From Paenibacillus validus NBRC 15382 (lineage in GTDB: Bacteria > Bacillota > Bacilli > Paenibacillales > NBRC-103111): a stretch of DNA of 64,000 nucleotides. Made by a program: the position numbers and the translations under genes. Position 1 is the stretch's first letter. Each line of letters opens with the position of its first letter. Positions 1 through 10,501 of the stretch are shown here, one piece after another. The DNA lies in contig NZ_BIMH01000003.1 of NCBI RefSeq assembly GCF_004000985.1, positions 124,001 through 188,000 on the forward strand, read 5' to 3'. The notes under the pieces were generated by a model, which was given only the letters and a program-made list of their open reading frames with translations, was not told the DNA's origin and did not search any database.

Positions 1-570
1 CATCTCTTTCGACACGTTAAAATGCAGCGCCACCACGGAAGTGAGCGAGCTCAGAAACATGCCGATCGCCACACCGGCAAGAGCCAGCTTGACCGGCGTA
101 ATCCCCCCTTTGGAGACGGAGGTAATCGTAAAAACAAAGAAGGCCGCGAGCCCCGCGCCGATCATCGAAGCGGCTGTCGCCCCAAGCGCCGAAACGCTCG
201 GGAACAGCGTCATCGTGATCACGAGAGCGAACGCCGCCCCGTAAGAAACCCCTAGGAGCGAGGGCTCCGCGAGCGGGTTTCTTGTCATCGCCTGCATAAT
301 AGCGCCCGATATCGCGAAATAAGCGCCAATCAATATGGCCGCCAGAGCCCGCGGCAAACGGATTTCCCCGACGATTTGGTGAGTCGTATTACCGGCTTCA
401 TAATGAAACAAAGCCTCCCATACGGTTGCCAGCGTCAAGTTTTTCGTCCCGTAAACAAGAGAAAGGGCCAGCGCCAACAAGACACAAATGATGCCGACGG
501 AAAACATCAAGCCGGTTCGCGCCCCCCGCCCCGCGGGTGCCTTGATTTGTCCGAACTGGTTCGTTGCCAA
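1..570 (-). CDS. FecCD-family iron-siderophore ABC permease, 3' end cut by window
   Basis: Membrane permease subunit of a siderophore/heme-type iron importer. The visible 190 residues hold an N-terminal hydrophobic segment, the LPRALAAILIG motif and the family signature GAIMQAMTRNPLAEPSLLG. The frame is open to base 1, so the C-terminal part lies outside the window. I chose the TTG at 570 because AGGAAGG lies 10 bases upstream; a frame further upstream is a different reading frame and does not give the FecCD sequence. It is transcribed divergently from the binding lipoprotein gene at 755 and the shared interval carries two Fur-box-like sites, so iron repression is very likely. The exact substrate cannot be told from sequence. 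Confidence 0.88.
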   Translation of the reverse strand, partial: MATNQFGQIKAPAGRGARTGLMFSVGIICVLLALALSLVYGTKNLTLATVWEALFHYEAGNTTHQIVGEIRLPRALAAILIGAYFAISGAIMQAMTRNPLAEPSLLGVSYGAAFALVITMTLFPSVSALGATAASMIGAGLAAFFVFTITSVSKGGITPVKLALAGVAIGMFLSSLTSVVALHFNVSKEM

Positions 571-608
571 TTACATTCAACCTTCCTAAACCGTTAATAG
601 GGTACTGA

Positions 609-623
609 TGAGAATTATTATCA
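609..623. promoter_or_regulatory. Fur box 1 in divergent iron-uptake promoter
   Basis: TGAGAATTATTATCA matches the 7-1-7 Fur consensus TGATAATNATTATCA with one mismatch. It lies 39 bases upstream of the permease start and is placed to repress the minus-strand promoter. Confidence 0.75.
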
Positions 624-706
624 TTATAAAAGTATGTAACGCTTGTTTCAATCACTTTCGCATAAAATAGCCCGATTATGAAATTAATGGATGTTGACGA
701 TTATCT

Positions 707-721
707 TGAGAATGGTTATCA
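707..721. promoter_or_regulatory. Fur box 2 in divergent iron-uptake promoter
   Basis: TGAGAATGGTTATCA matches the 7-1-7 Fur consensus with two mismatches. It lies 33 bases upstream of the binding-protein start and is oriented to control the plus-strand gene. Confidence 0.7.
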
Positions 722-754
722 TTATCGTCGGAAACACATTCTAAGGAGGCCACT

Positions 755-1714
755 ATGCTATTTCGCAAACAAACGATAGGATCGACCATTCTTATGATCT
801 GCGCTTTATTCCTGCTGGCCGCATGCGGCAGCAATGACGGCAAGAGTACAAGCGTAAACGAGAGTCATAAACAGGCTGGAGCGGAATTGAAAGTAACGGA
901 CGCGATGGGCGAGGTGACCGTTCCCGCAGACGCCAAACGCATCCTCGCGCCGCACCTGGAAGATTCGCTGATAGCACTGGGGGTAAAACCTGCGGCCCAA
1001 TGGTCGATCGGCGCTACGGTGCTCGATTACCTGCAGACCGATTTGAAAGGCGTGCCTACAATCGGTTGGGATTTGCCGATCGAACAAACGATCGGAGCTG
1101 ACCCGGACCTGATTATTTTCAGCTCGGCATCGGCTGTCCAAAACGGGCAGTACGAAAGCTATAAAAAAATCGCCCCGACTTATATTTATAAAGATGCGGA
1201 TAGCGCTGACTGGCGGAAGCAGCTGCAGATCATGGGCCAGCTGCTCGGCAAAGATAAGGAAGCCGCCGATAAGTTGGCCAGTTACGATGCGAAAGCCAAG
1301 CAGGCCAAGGAGAAGATCAAGGCGGCAATCGGCGACCAAACAGCCGCGATTCTTTGGGTGATCGGCGACCAGTACTATCTGTTTGAGAATAACCGGTTTG
1401 CGGCGAACGTCCTGTTCGGTGACCTCGCGGTCGCTCAGCCGAAAATGATCCAACAACTGCCTGCGGCGGAGAACACCTGGAAACCGATTGCTCTTGAAGC
1501 ATTGGCCGATCTCGATGCCGACCATCTGTTCCTTGCCAGCAAGCCGGAAGAAGCCGGTCTGGACAAACTGAAGCAGAGCGCGATTTACAAAGGACTCAAG
1601 GCGGTCAAAGGCGGTCACGTGTATGAGATGGCCGATCCGAGTCCCTGGACGATCAGCGGCCTCATAGCCAACGAAATCACGATGGATCATATCGTTAAAG
1701 CCTTAGTGAAATAA
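755..1714 (+). CDS. Iron-siderophore ABC transporter substrate-binding lipoprotein
   Basis: Extracellular lipid-anchored receptor of the FecB/FhuD type that hands ferric chelates to the adjacent permease. The signal peptide ends in a lipobox LAAC with the modified Cys at residue 24, followed by a Ser/Asn-rich linker. The remainder reads as a bilobal binding fold (VTVPADAKRI, ADPDLIIFSS, LADLDADHLFL). Length, 319 residues, is normal for the family. AAGGAGG lies just upstream of the ATG. Its position opposite the FecCD permease across two Fur boxes supports the role; the chelate is not identifiable. Confidence 0.9.
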   Translation: MLFRKQTIGSTILMICALFLLAACGSNDGKSTSVNESHKQAGAELKVTDAMGEVTVPADAKRILAPHLEDSLIALGVKPAAQWSIGATVLDYLQTDLKGVPTIGWDLPIEQTIGADPDLIIFSSASAVQNGQYESYKKIAPTYIYKDADSADWRKQLQIMGQLLGKDKEAADKLASYDAKAKQAKEKIKAAIGDQTAAILWVIGDQYYLFENNRFAANVLFGDLAVAQPKMIQQLPAAENTWKPIALEALADLDADHLFLASKPEEAGLDKLKQSAIYKGLKAVKGGHVYEMADPSPWTISGLIANEITMDHIVKALVK

Positions 1715-1732
1715 CGAGGACCGTTACAAAGA

Positions 1733-1774
1733 AACTCCCGGCTGAGCATACCGTCGCTTGGCCGGGAGTTTTTC
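1733..1774 (+). terminator. Rho-independent terminator of the iron binding-protein gene
   Basis: A 10-bp perfect stem (AACTCCCGGC / GCCGGGAGTT) with an 18-base loop is followed by a short T run, 18 bases after the stop codon. Confidence 0.8.
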
Positions 1775-1818
1775 GATTATTTTTTGCAAAACCTCCCGCA
1801 CGTTCTACCGGCAGGCTG

Positions 1819-2604
1819 CTACCTGCTTCTCTCCTGCGTACCTCTGATATAGGAGATCCAATACACGAGCGCAACGAATAGCGAACCTCCAACCGCATTG
1901 CCCAGAAAGACAGGAATGAAATTACTGCCCCAATCGGCCCAGCTGGCATGACCTGCAAAAATTGCAGCCGGAATGATAAACATATTCGCGACCACATGCT
2001 GAAAGCCTATAGCTACAAAACCCATGATTGGAAACCATATGGCCACAATCTTCCCTGTGACATCGTCGGCCGAATAGGAAAGCCAGACGGCCAGTCCGAC
2101 CAGCCAATTGCACCCGATGCCGGATACAAACGCCTGAAGAAAAGTTTCACCCAGCTTCGCATCGACAATCGACAGCGTTTTCGCCAGGAATGGACCTTCG
2201 GCCGTTAACCCGACCACATGACCGAAAAGGAACGCTACACAAACAGCGCCCAGAAAGTTACTCACGGTGATCCAAAACCAATTCCGCAGAAGTTGACGAA
2301 ATGAAGCTTGCCCGGCAAGCATCGCCATCGTTACCAGCATCATATTCCCGGTCAGGAGCTCCCCGCCGCCGACGATGGTAAGAACGAGACCTAACGGGAA
2401 CACAGCCGCCCCTAGAAACCCGGACAAGCTCCCCCACTCCTTGGGCATGCTCCCGCTGACACGAATATCCAATAAAAAGCCTAAAGCGATAAATGCGCCG
2501 GCCAAAAAACCGAGGGACAACAGCGTTGGAAGGGGCAAACTTATTTTGCGCTTGCCTGCCTCGATGCTTAATTCCGCGACCCGTTGAGGAGTATTGTAAG
2601 CCAT
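1819..2604 (-). CDS. Formate/nitrite transporter (FNT) family channel
   Basis: Integral membrane channel of the FocA/NirC type for small monovalent anions such as formate or nitrite. The 261-residue protein has about six hydrophobic segments, the motif GGELLTGN near residue 100 and a second half with GIGCNWLVGLAVW, both typical of FNT proteins. GGAGG stands 6 bases before the ATG. It stands alone, convergent with the iron lipoprotein gene and divergent from gdhA, with no metabolic partner nearby that would settle formate against nitrite. Confidence 0.88.
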   Translation of the reverse strand: MAYNTPQRVAELSIEAGKRKISLPLPTLLSLGFLAGAFIALGFLLDIRVSGSMPKEWGSLSGFLGAAVFPLGLVLTIVGGGELLTGNMMLVTMAMLAGQASFRQLLRNWFWITVSNFLGAVCVAFLFGHVVGLTAEGPFLAKTLSIVDAKLGETFLQAFVSGIGCNWLVGLAVWLSYSADDVTGKIVAIWFPIMGFVAIGFQHVVANMFIIPAAIFAGHASWADWGSNFIPVFLGNAVGGSLFVALVYWISYIRGTQERSR

Positions 2605-2827
2605 TGATTACCTCCAACCCTTATTCCCTGTTAGGTTTTCCCTATTTGGACTTGTTATTCCTGATTTCTTTTCACAAATTTGGAGTTGTTTTTTTGTAAC
2701 AAAACTGTATACTTAACAAGCGGTGTAAATAATTGTTGCCGCATTCTTCATCCTGTGTAAAAATAATAAATAGTAGTTTCTTACTTGCCATAGGCTTGAT
2801 ATGAATTAATTTTATGAAGGTGGTTGA

Positions 2828-4213
<1,386 letters not shown>

Positions 4214-4222
4214 TCATGAACC

Positions 4223-4266
4223 AAGCACCTCTTCTGACGAAACGTTGGAAGAGGTGCTTTTTTTTC
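4223..4266 (+). terminator. Rho-independent terminator of gdhA
   Basis: A 12-bp perfect stem (AAGCACCTCTTC / GAAGAGGTGCTT) with a 13-base loop is followed by a run of seven T. Confidence 0.92.
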
Positions 4267-4362
4267 CTATCCATGGGGCAGTCGGGGCTTCCTGAACGAA
4301 AGAGGGGAATAATTCGGATGAAGCCGCACATCCTAACCACATGAATGGAGGGAATGTAAAAA

Positions 4363-5151
4363 ATGGATGCAGGGCCTGAAGATATGCTGTACATGAGAAC
4401 ATTAATAGCGAATGTCGTTTTTGTCGGAGAACCGGGGAGCGATGACTGGGTGTTGGTGGATGCGGGTGTCTATACGTTTGCCGATAATATTGCAGATACC
4501 GCGAAAAAACGGTTTCGTTCCGTTCAGCCGCGAGCCATTGTACTGACCCACGGACACTTTGATCATGTCGGGTCACTTGCAGATTTATTGGAGCTCTGGG
4601 ACGTTCCGGTATATGCTCACGAAAAAGAACTCCCCTATCTTACGGGGAAGGCGGATTACCCCGAGCCTGATCCAACCGTCGGAGGCGGCTTGATGTCGCA
4701 AATATCGCCTCTTTATCCTCGTAAAGGCATCGATATCGGTGAGCGGGCTCAAGCGCTGCCGGATGATGGCAGCATCCCCGTGATGCCCGGCTGGCAATGG
4801 ATTCACACACCCGGACATACGGAGGGGCATGTTTCCTTATTCCGCGAATCGGACCGGACGCTCATAGCCGGGGATGCTTTTATTACAGTCAAGCAAGAAT
4901 CAGCGCTCGCCGTCATCACGCAACGTGCAGAAATTCATGGACCTCCCGCTTATTTTACCGTGGAGTGGGACAAGGCCTGGGCATCCGTCAAACGCTTGGA
5001 AGCTCTCAAACCGCTCTTCGCCGTTACAGGACACGGCATCCCTATGTTCGGGGAAGAGCTTGAGCAGGGACTGGCCAGGCTGGCCCGCGATTTCGATAAG
5101 CTGGCGATTCCGGAGCATGGCCGATACGTCCATCATCCTGCTGAAGTATAA
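4363..5151 (+). CDS. MBL-fold metallo-hydrolase
   Basis: Probable cytoplasmic hydrolase of the metallo-beta-lactamase superfamily. The zinc motif THGHFDHVG lies at residues 62-70, a second metal His in TPGHTEGHVS and the bridging Asp in LIAGDAF, so both metal sites appear intact. The 262-residue length fits glyoxalase-II-like or YtnP-like members. It stands alone between gdhA and the convergent pbuX. The substrate cannot be inferred. Confidence 0.85.
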   Translation: MDAGPEDMLYMRTLIANVVFVGEPGSDDWVLVDAGVYTFADNIADTAKKRFRSVQPRAIVLTHGHFDHVGSLADLLELWDVPVYAHEKELPYLTGKADYPEPDPTVGGGLMSQISPLYPRKGIDIGERAQALPDDGSIPVMPGWQWIHTPGHTEGHVSLFRESDRTLIAGDAFITVKQESALAVITQRAEIHGPPAYFTVEWDKAWASVKRLEALKPLFAVTGHGIPMFGEELEQGLARLARDFDKLAIPEHGRYVHHPAEV

Positions 5152-5156
5152 CCTGG

Positions 5157-6446
5157 TTAGGCGTCCTTCAGGACAGCAGACGAGGCGTCCTTCTGCTTGG
5201 ATAAGAACAGATTCAACAAAATAGCGGTCAAGGAACCGGATACGATGCCGTTTTGCATGAGCATTTTCGCAAAAGCCGGCAGTTGGTCGAACATTTGCGG
5301 CAGCGTCGCCGAGCCCAGGCCGACAGCGATGCTGCATGCGGCAATCAGCAGGTTGCCATCCTTGCGCAGATCAACTTCTGACAAAATCGAGATGCCCGAG
5401 GCCGCAACCGATCCGAACATGACGATCATCGCGCCGCCAAGCACGGCGCTGGGGATGACTGTCGTTAAAGCCGCCAGCTTAGGCAGCAGGCCCAAAATAA
5501 CCATGATGCCTCCCGCAGCAAAAATAACATCCCGGGATTTAACGCGGGTCAGCGAGATCAGCCCGACATTTTGGGAGAAAGCCGTGTATGGAAATGCGTT
5601 GAAAATTCCGCCGAGCATAATAGCAAGACCTTCGGAACGCAGGCCGTTCACAATCTGCTTCTTCTCGACCTTCTGTTCAGTCGCTTTCCCTACTGCAAAA
5701 TAAACGCCGGTGGACTCCACCATACTGACAATATTGACGATAATCATCGTGAAAATAGCCGTGATGCTGATTTGGGGAACGCCGAAGTAGAACGGCTGCG
5801 CAATGCTAACCCACGACGCTTCCGCAACGGATGAGAAGTGAACGATACCCATGGCATACCCGGCAGCCGTTCCGGCCACCAAGCCTACGAGCACGGAAAT
5901 GGAACGCAAAAATCCGGTAGCCAGACGGTTAACGATTAAAATAACGAGAAGCGTGCCTAGCGCAAGCAGCAAATGATGCAGCTGGCCGAAATCGGCGCTT
6001 CCCTGGCCGCCTGCCGCATTGTTCATCGCCACCGGAATTAAGGAAAGCCCGATAATCGTTACCACGGAGCCGGTCACAATCGTAGGGAAAAACCTTAGCA
6101 TTTTGCCATATAGCGGTGCGGCCAAAACAACGAACAAGCCAGACAGAATAATGGCTCCGTACGCGGTAGCCAGATTCGAAGCGGAGGCAATCGCAATGAT
6201 CGGGCCAACCGCAGTGAAGGTGCATCCCAAAATAACAGGCAGTCTGCTGCCAAAATACTTCGTTCCCATGACTTGTAAAATCGTCGCGATCCCGCATGTA
6301 AATAAATCGGCTGCGATCAGATAAGCCATCTGGGTGCCGTTCAGCTTAAGCGCTCCACCCACAATCAGCGGCACGATGACAGCGCCCGCATACATCGCCA
6401 GCACGTGCTGAAAGCCCAGGGTAACCACTTTCTGTTTGCTTAACAT
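5157..6446 (-). CDS. pbuX: Xanthine permease, NCS2 family
   Basis: Membrane symporter bringing xanthine into the cell. The 429-residue protein is hydrophobic throughout with 12-14 predicted spans and opens with QHVLAMYAGAVIVPLIVG, the NCS2 N-terminal signature; MVESTGVYFAVG is also typical. Its ATG overlaps the end of xpt by 7 bases, so the two are translationally coupled and share the upstream purine riboswitch. Substrate is inferred from coupling to xpt. Confidence 0.93.
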   Translation of the reverse strand: MLSKQKVVTLGFQHVLAMYAGAVIVPLIVGGALKLNGTQMAYLIAADLFTCGIATILQVMGTKYFGSRLPVILGCTFTAVGPIIAIASASNLATAYGAIILSGLFVVLAAPLYGKMLRFFPTIVTGSVVTIIGLSLIPVAMNNAAGGQGSADFGQLHHLLLALGTLLVILIVNRLATGFLRSISVLVGLVAGTAAGYAMGIVHFSSVAEASWVSIAQPFYFGVPQISITAIFTMIIVNIVSMVESTGVYFAVGKATEQKVEKKQIVNGLRSEGLAIMLGGIFNAFPYTAFSQNVGLISLTRVKSRDVIFAAGGIMVILGLLPKLAALTTVIPSAVLGGAMIVMFGSVAASGISILSEVDLRKDGNLLIAACSIAVGLGSATLPQMFDQLPAFAKMLMQNGIVSGSLTAILLNLFLSKQKDASSAVLKDA

Positions 6447-7060
6447 CCTGCATTCTCCTTCATCTGATGGATTGACGTATCGTCTTCGTCTTCTACAAAG
6501 CGAACCTCACCTGGCGACATCGAGGCGATCCGGGCCAGGGCGTGAACGCGCACACCCTTTTGCTCCAGCAGGGCGCGACCTTCTTGAAAGCTTTTCTCAA
6601 TCACACAGCCGACACCCAGCAGCTCCGCTCCCGCTTCTCTCACGATATCGACGAGCCCCACAAGAGCTGCGCCCGTAGCGAGAAAATCGTCCACAATCAG
6701 CACTTTATCGTTCGGGCCCAAGTATTTCTGAGAGACGCTGACCTGGTACGTCTCCTGCCGGGTGAATGAATGCACGGATGCCGCATACACATTCTCGGAG
6801 AGCGTGACGGCTTTCTTTTTCTTGGCATAAATAAAAGGAACGCCAAGCGCGATCCCCGCCGCCATCGCAAATTGAATACCGCTGGCTTCAATGGTCAGCA
6901 CTTTGGTAATCGGCTCATTGGCAAATATCCGCCCGAATTCCCGCCCGATCTCCAGCGCCAGCTGCGTATCGACCTGATGATTCAAAAATGAATCGACTTT
7001 CAGCACCGTATCGGACAATATGAGTCCCTCTTGACGTATGCGCTCTTCAAGTAATTTCAT
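6440..7060 (-). CDS. xpt: Xanthine phosphoribosyltransferase
   Basis: Salvages xanthine to XMP using PRPP. The 206-residue protein starts MKLLEERI and carries the PRPP-binding loop VLIVDDFLATGAA. A longer frame begins at 7093, but the ATG at 7060 gives the family N-terminus and has GAAGGAG upstream. First gene of xpt-pbuX, downstream of a guanine-class riboswitch and intrinsic terminator. Confidence 0.95.
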   Translation of the reverse strand: MKLLEERIRQEGLILSDTVLKVDSFLNHQVDTQLALEIGREFGRIFANEPITKVLTIEASGIQFAMAAGIALGVPFIYAKKKKAVTLSENVYAASVHSFTRQETYQVSVSQKYLGPNDKVLIVDDFLATGAALVGLVDIVREAGAELLGVGCVIEKSFQEGRALLEQKGVRVHALARIASMSPGEVRFVEDEDDTSIHQMKENAGC

Positions 7061-7090
7061 GCTACATGTCCCGCTCCTTCTCCAAAATAA

Positions 7091-7140
7091 CAAAAAGGAC
7101 AGACTCCCTGAGCTATTTCTCTCAAGTGAAGCCTATCCTT
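7091..7140 (-). terminator. Riboswitch-controlled leader terminator ahead of xpt
   Basis: On the minus strand AAGGATAGGCTTC pairs with the GGAGTCTGTCCTT arm (13 bp with G-U pairs), extended by a second helix around CTTGAG/CTCAG, and is followed by TTTTTGTTATTTT. It lies between the purine aptamer and xpt, the expected place for the expression platform. Confidence 0.85.
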
Positions 7141-7242
7141 CCGGGCTTTTATCCCTTATGGTGTAACACGTAAAGTGTCTGCATCACTCGGACCAGTCCT
7201 TCTTCCGCAAAGCAAAAGAAACGGAACCCTAGATGCGCTCTC

Positions 7243-7313
7243 ACTCATAGTCGGACGATTACAATGGTCATCCGGTAGAAACTTATGGGCCATATCCCCA
7301 AAATTATACGAGT
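7243..7313 (-). promoter_or_regulatory. Purine (guanine-class) riboswitch aptamer
   Basis: On the minus strand the leader reads ACTCGTATAAT, then GGATATGGCCCATAAGTTTC, TACCGGATGACC and CCGACTATGAGT. P1 is 7 bp (ACTCGTA with TATGAGT). The loops and the J2/3 element GTTTCTACC match the purine aptamer core. The discriminating base in GACTATG is C (position 74 by xpt numbering), predicting guanine or hypoxanthine/xanthine rather than adenine. Confidence 0.93.
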
Positions 7314-7334
7314 CGTTTGAAGTTATACCATGTT

Positions 7335-7363
7335 ATAGTACACACTCTTTCCTGCGTTTTCAA
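7335..7363 (-). promoter_or_regulatory. Sigma-A promoter of xpt-pbuX
   Basis: Minus-strand TTGAAA (7363-7358) and TACTAT (7340-7335) are separated by 17 bases, and the -10 box lies 21 bases before the aptamer. Confidence 0.7.
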
Positions 7364-7513
7364 GAGGGAATTTGACACAACACGACAATTTTCGCAATTC
7401 TCCTGGTTCAGCTAGCTCGCTTCTACAAAGAACTGTGCTATATGCTGAGATTGAAGAAACAAGCAGCTGATTATACAATGAAGGGAGACATTCGGTTAAA
7501 GGGTGGGCTGCGC

Positions 7514-8272
7514 ATGAATCAAGAGGAACGAATAAAAGCGATCGTGGATTATTTGAAACTGAATGCGAAGATCAGCATGGAAAAGCTTTGCTCCATGTAT
7601 GGGGTTTCTTACGATACGGCTAGACGCGATTTGGTGAAAATGGAGCAGGATGGCTTAATCGTTCGTATCCGCGGAGGAGCTATGCTGCCTTCTCTAACTA
7701 AACATATTAGCAGCTACAAGGAGCGGTTGGGCGACACGGAAAACAAACGCTCCATCGCTTTTGCGGCAGCTTCGCTTATCCAGGACGGCGATTATCTGCT
7801 TATGGATACAGGCACCACAACGCAATATACGGCTGAATTTTTGACGACCCAAAATAACGTAATTGTGACCAATTCCATCGATATCGCAGCCATCCTGTGT
7901 GAGAAGCCTCAAACCACCACCCATCTGTTGGGCGGGCAATTGAATACTTGGCACCGCTACGCTTTCGGCCCTCGCGCCATCGAAATGCTAGCCGACATCA
8001 GAGTGGATAAACTTTTCCTCGGCACGTGCGGCATTTCGACCGAAGGCTTGTTCGCCCCTACGGTGGAGGAAGCCTACATGAAAAGAGAGATGATCAAAAG
8101 AGCAAACCAAATCATTGTGCTGGCCGATTCAGCCAAATTTGATAAGCATCTTTTCCACCGCGTATGCTCGTTCGACCCTATCGATATCCTGATCACGGAC
8201 GCCGAACCGAAGCCGCCTTTCGATAAAATATTAACCGATTTCAACATTAAGCTTATGATCTCGCCGAGTTAG
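7514..8272 (+). CDS. DeoR-family transcriptional regulator
   Basis: Sugar-phosphate-responsive DNA-binding repressor. The N-terminal winged helix-turn-helix has the family signature VSYDTARRDLVKMEQ at residues 31-45; the C-terminal DeoR sensor domain includes LMDTGTTTQYTAE and ILITDAEP. The frame opens at 7442, but the ATG at 7514 gives the standard N-terminus (MNQEERIKAI) and the usual 252-residue length. A decayed paralogue lies at 15959. It is convergent with the sugar-transport operon and is a candidate regulator of it. Confidence 0.87.
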   Translation: MNQEERIKAIVDYLKLNAKISMEKLCSMYGVSYDTARRDLVKMEQDGLIVRIRGGAMLPSLTKHISSYKERLGDTENKRSIAFAAASLIQDGDYLLMDTGTTTQYTAEFLTTQNNVIVTNSIDIAAILCEKPQTTTHLLGGQLNTWHRYAFGPRAIEMLADIRVDKLFLGTCGISTEGLFAPTVEEAYMKREMIKRANQIIVLADSAKFDKHLFHRVCSFDPIDILITDAEPKPPFDKILTDFNIKLMISPS

Positions 8273-8311
8273 ATCGGCAATGCGGCCTCACGCTCACAAA
8301 CTGTGCGCGGT

Positions 8312-9601
8312 CTACGGAATTCTTGCAGGCGGCGGAGCTGAGAAAGCAAGCAGCGCCCCGATGGCCCAGAAGATGACCATCATCCATAGAATGGGGTTGT
8401 AATTCCCGATATGGTCGTAGGCCCACCCCAGCTGAATGGGGCCTAGTGCAGAACCGAAAACCATTGCGGTCGTTGTCACGCTGTTAATCTTCGCCAAATG
8501 CTTGCGGCCAAAGTAATTCGGCCATATGACGCTAAGAGGCGCATTCACCAACCCTTGACCGGCTCCCCATATCATGGCAAAGAGGTATATCATTGTTTCC
8601 GACTGCGCGGTAATCAGCAGAGCCGGGGTCAGCATGTTTAATCCAAAGGTTAAGCCGAGCATCGTGTGAACCCGGACGCGTTCCACAATAAAGCCCGCAA
8701 ACAACGAGCATATGAAGCTGATCAAAGGAACGAAGCTTAAGATAAAGGCGGTTGTCATCCGATCGATCTGGTGTTCGTTCAAGATCGAGAAAATTTGAAT
8801 GGTAATTCCGCCGTAGACCATAGCCGGTATCGCGGTGCAAACCAGTATAAACCAGAAGGCTCTTGTTCTCATGGCCTCCGATAACGTCCAAGAATCTTCG
8901 CCGGCAGAGCTGTGCGAAGATTCTTGATCCGAATCCGACGATGCATGATCCGGCAGCAACCCGACATCCTCCGGTTTATTTCGCACCCAATAAAAGGCTG
9001 CAGGAGCGAAACAGCATAATATGGCGGCTCCCAGCACCCTCCATGCCGTCTGCCAGCTATAGGCTTCAATCAACCAGTTATTCACTGGCGGAAAGACAGC
9101 CGCGCCCAGCAATCCTCCCAGACCGGCAAAACTTAAAGCCCGGCCTCTGCGCTTTACAAACCATTGGGAAACCAACGTATTTGGAATTAAAAACATCGAT
9201 CCCTGTCCAAATAATCGTATCATCAAAAATCCGATAAAGAGAGTAACCGTACCTGCCGCAAAGCTGTTCCACAAACAAGCCAGTCCCAGCAAAACAGCAG
9301 TCCATGTCATCATCACTCTATGGCCGTAGCGATCGGTCAATTTGCCCACACCAAACAAAAGAATCCCGGCGATCATCGTTGCTAGCGAGTAAATGCTCGA
9401 AACCGTTGTTCGGTCCATATGGAATTGTGCCATATAAGACTCGATAAAGACAGCATTGGAATAGGCTTGGCCTGGTCCGGAGAAGAAGATGGCCCATCCG
9501 CTGATCAGCACGATGTACCACCCATAATAAATCGTTGTTTGTATAGGAACCAAGGGCATGCAGGTTCGTTTCGATACCATGTCATCGTTAGTAAGCGGCA
9601 C
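8312..9601 (-). CDS. MFS transporter, oxalate/formate-antiporter-like
   Basis: Twelve-span major facilitator of about 429 residues. The loop after span 2 carries the MFS signature GKLTDRYGHR and the second half has the equivalent AGFIVERV. YYGWYIVLISGWAIFFSGPGQ at the N-terminus is typical of the monocarboxylate/OFA branch. I chose the GTG at 9601 because AGGAGG lies 6 bases upstream; the first ATG (9580) has no ribosome site. It follows the ABC permease genes by 46 bases on the same strand and may belong to that operon. Confidence 0.82.
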   Translation of the reverse strand: MPLTNDDMVSKRTCMPLVPIQTTIYYGWYIVLISGWAIFFSGPGQAYSNAVFIESYMAQFHMDRTTVSSIYSLATMIAGILLFGVGKLTDRYGHRVMMTWTAVLLGLACLWNSFAAGTVTLFIGFLMIRLFGQGSMFLIPNTLVSQWFVKRRGRALSFAGLGGLLGAAVFPPVNNWLIEAYSWQTAWRVLGAAILCCFAPAAFYWVRNKPEDVGLLPDHASSDSDQESSHSSAGEDSWTLSEAMRTRAFWFILVCTAIPAMVYGGITIQIFSILNEHQIDRMTTAFILSFVPLISFICSLFAGFIVERVRVHTMLGLTFGLNMLTPALLITAQSETMIYLFAMIWGAGQGLVNAPLSVIWPNYFGRKHLAKINSVTTTAMVFGSALGPIQLGWAYDHIGNYNPILWMMVIFWAIGALLAFSAPPPARIP

Positions 9602-9647
9602 AAAACTCCTCCTGCCTGTGACAAGCGTCAAACCGGATATACCGGAT

Positions 9648-10487
9648 TTATTTAATACCGGACGTTGCAATTCCCTCGACGATATATCGCTGGAAAAATA
9701 AGAAGATGAAGAATACCGGTATAATGGACAGCACCGACATGGCAAACAACGAACCGAGCGCAGCCTCTCCGCCCGCATCAGTGAACATCCGAAGCGCAAG
9801 CGTCACCGTATATTTCTTCACGCTGCTAAGATAAAGAAGCTGGCTGAAAAAGTCGTTCCAAGTCCAAATAAATGTAAAAATCGTCGTGGTCACGATGGCC
9901 GGAGTGGTTAACGGCAAAATAATCCGCGTATAAATACTAATCGGTCCGCATCCGTCTACGGTTGCCGCTTTATCCAGCTCTCGCGGCAGGGAGCGAATAA
10001 ATTGCACGGTAAGATACACGAAAAATCCTTCAACGGCAAAAAATTTCGGTATGACGATAGGAAGTATCGTATTGACCCATTCCAATTTATTGAAAATAAT
10101 ATATTGCGGAACAACCAGCACATGCATGGGAATCATCATCGTCATCAACATCAGGGCAAACATCGCTTTCTTCCCTTTGAACTCCAGCCGTGCAAAGGCA
10201 TACGCCGCAAGCGAGCAGGATATGATATTGCCAACGACGGCCAGCCCGACCATAAGCAGAGAATTCATATAAAAGGTCGTGAACGTAGTGCCCGATGTAC
10301 CTTTCCACCCTTTGATATAATTCGAAAGTGTCAGGTTTCTCGGCCAAAGGCTGTTATCTGTCAGAATGGTTTCCGTCGGTTTAAATGAACTGATGATCAT
10401 CCATAGGATCGGGTACAGCATGATGATGAACCCTGCGATGATGAGTGCGTGAAGCAGCAGCTTTTGAACCTGAACCCTCATTGCCAT
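9648..10487 (-). CDS. Carbohydrate ABC transporter permease, MalG family
   Basis: Inner-membrane subunit of a CUT1-type sugar importer. Six hydrophobic spans are visible and the EAA loop reads ELDKAATVDGCGPISIYTRI, which contacts the ATPase. The start at 10487 has AGGAG upstream and lies 14 bases after the stop of the partner permease; a frame up to 10523 would overlap that gene. No ATPase gene is encoded nearby, so a shared MsmX-like ATPase probably energises it. Confidence 0.92.
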   Translation of the reverse strand: MAMRVQVQKLLLHALIIAGFIIMLYPILWMIISSFKPTETILTDNSLWPRNLTLSNYIKGWKGTSGTTFTTFYMNSLLMVGLAVVGNIISCSLAAYAFARLEFKGKKAMFALMLMTMMIPMHVLVVPQYIIFNKLEWVNTILPIVIPKFFAVEGFFVYLTVQFIRSLPRELDKAATVDGCGPISIYTRIILPLTTPAIVTTTIFTFIWTWNDFFSQLLYLSSVKKYTVTLALRMFTDAGGEAALGSLFAMSVLSIIPVFFIFLFFQRYIVEGIATSGIK

Positions 10488-10501
10488 TATATCTGTCACT
10501 C

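Noticed and set aside
806-1690. 294-codon minus-strand frame opposite the iron lipoprotein gene
   Set aside because: A mirror frame of a high-GC gene with no recognisable family; the plus-strand lipoprotein is convincing.
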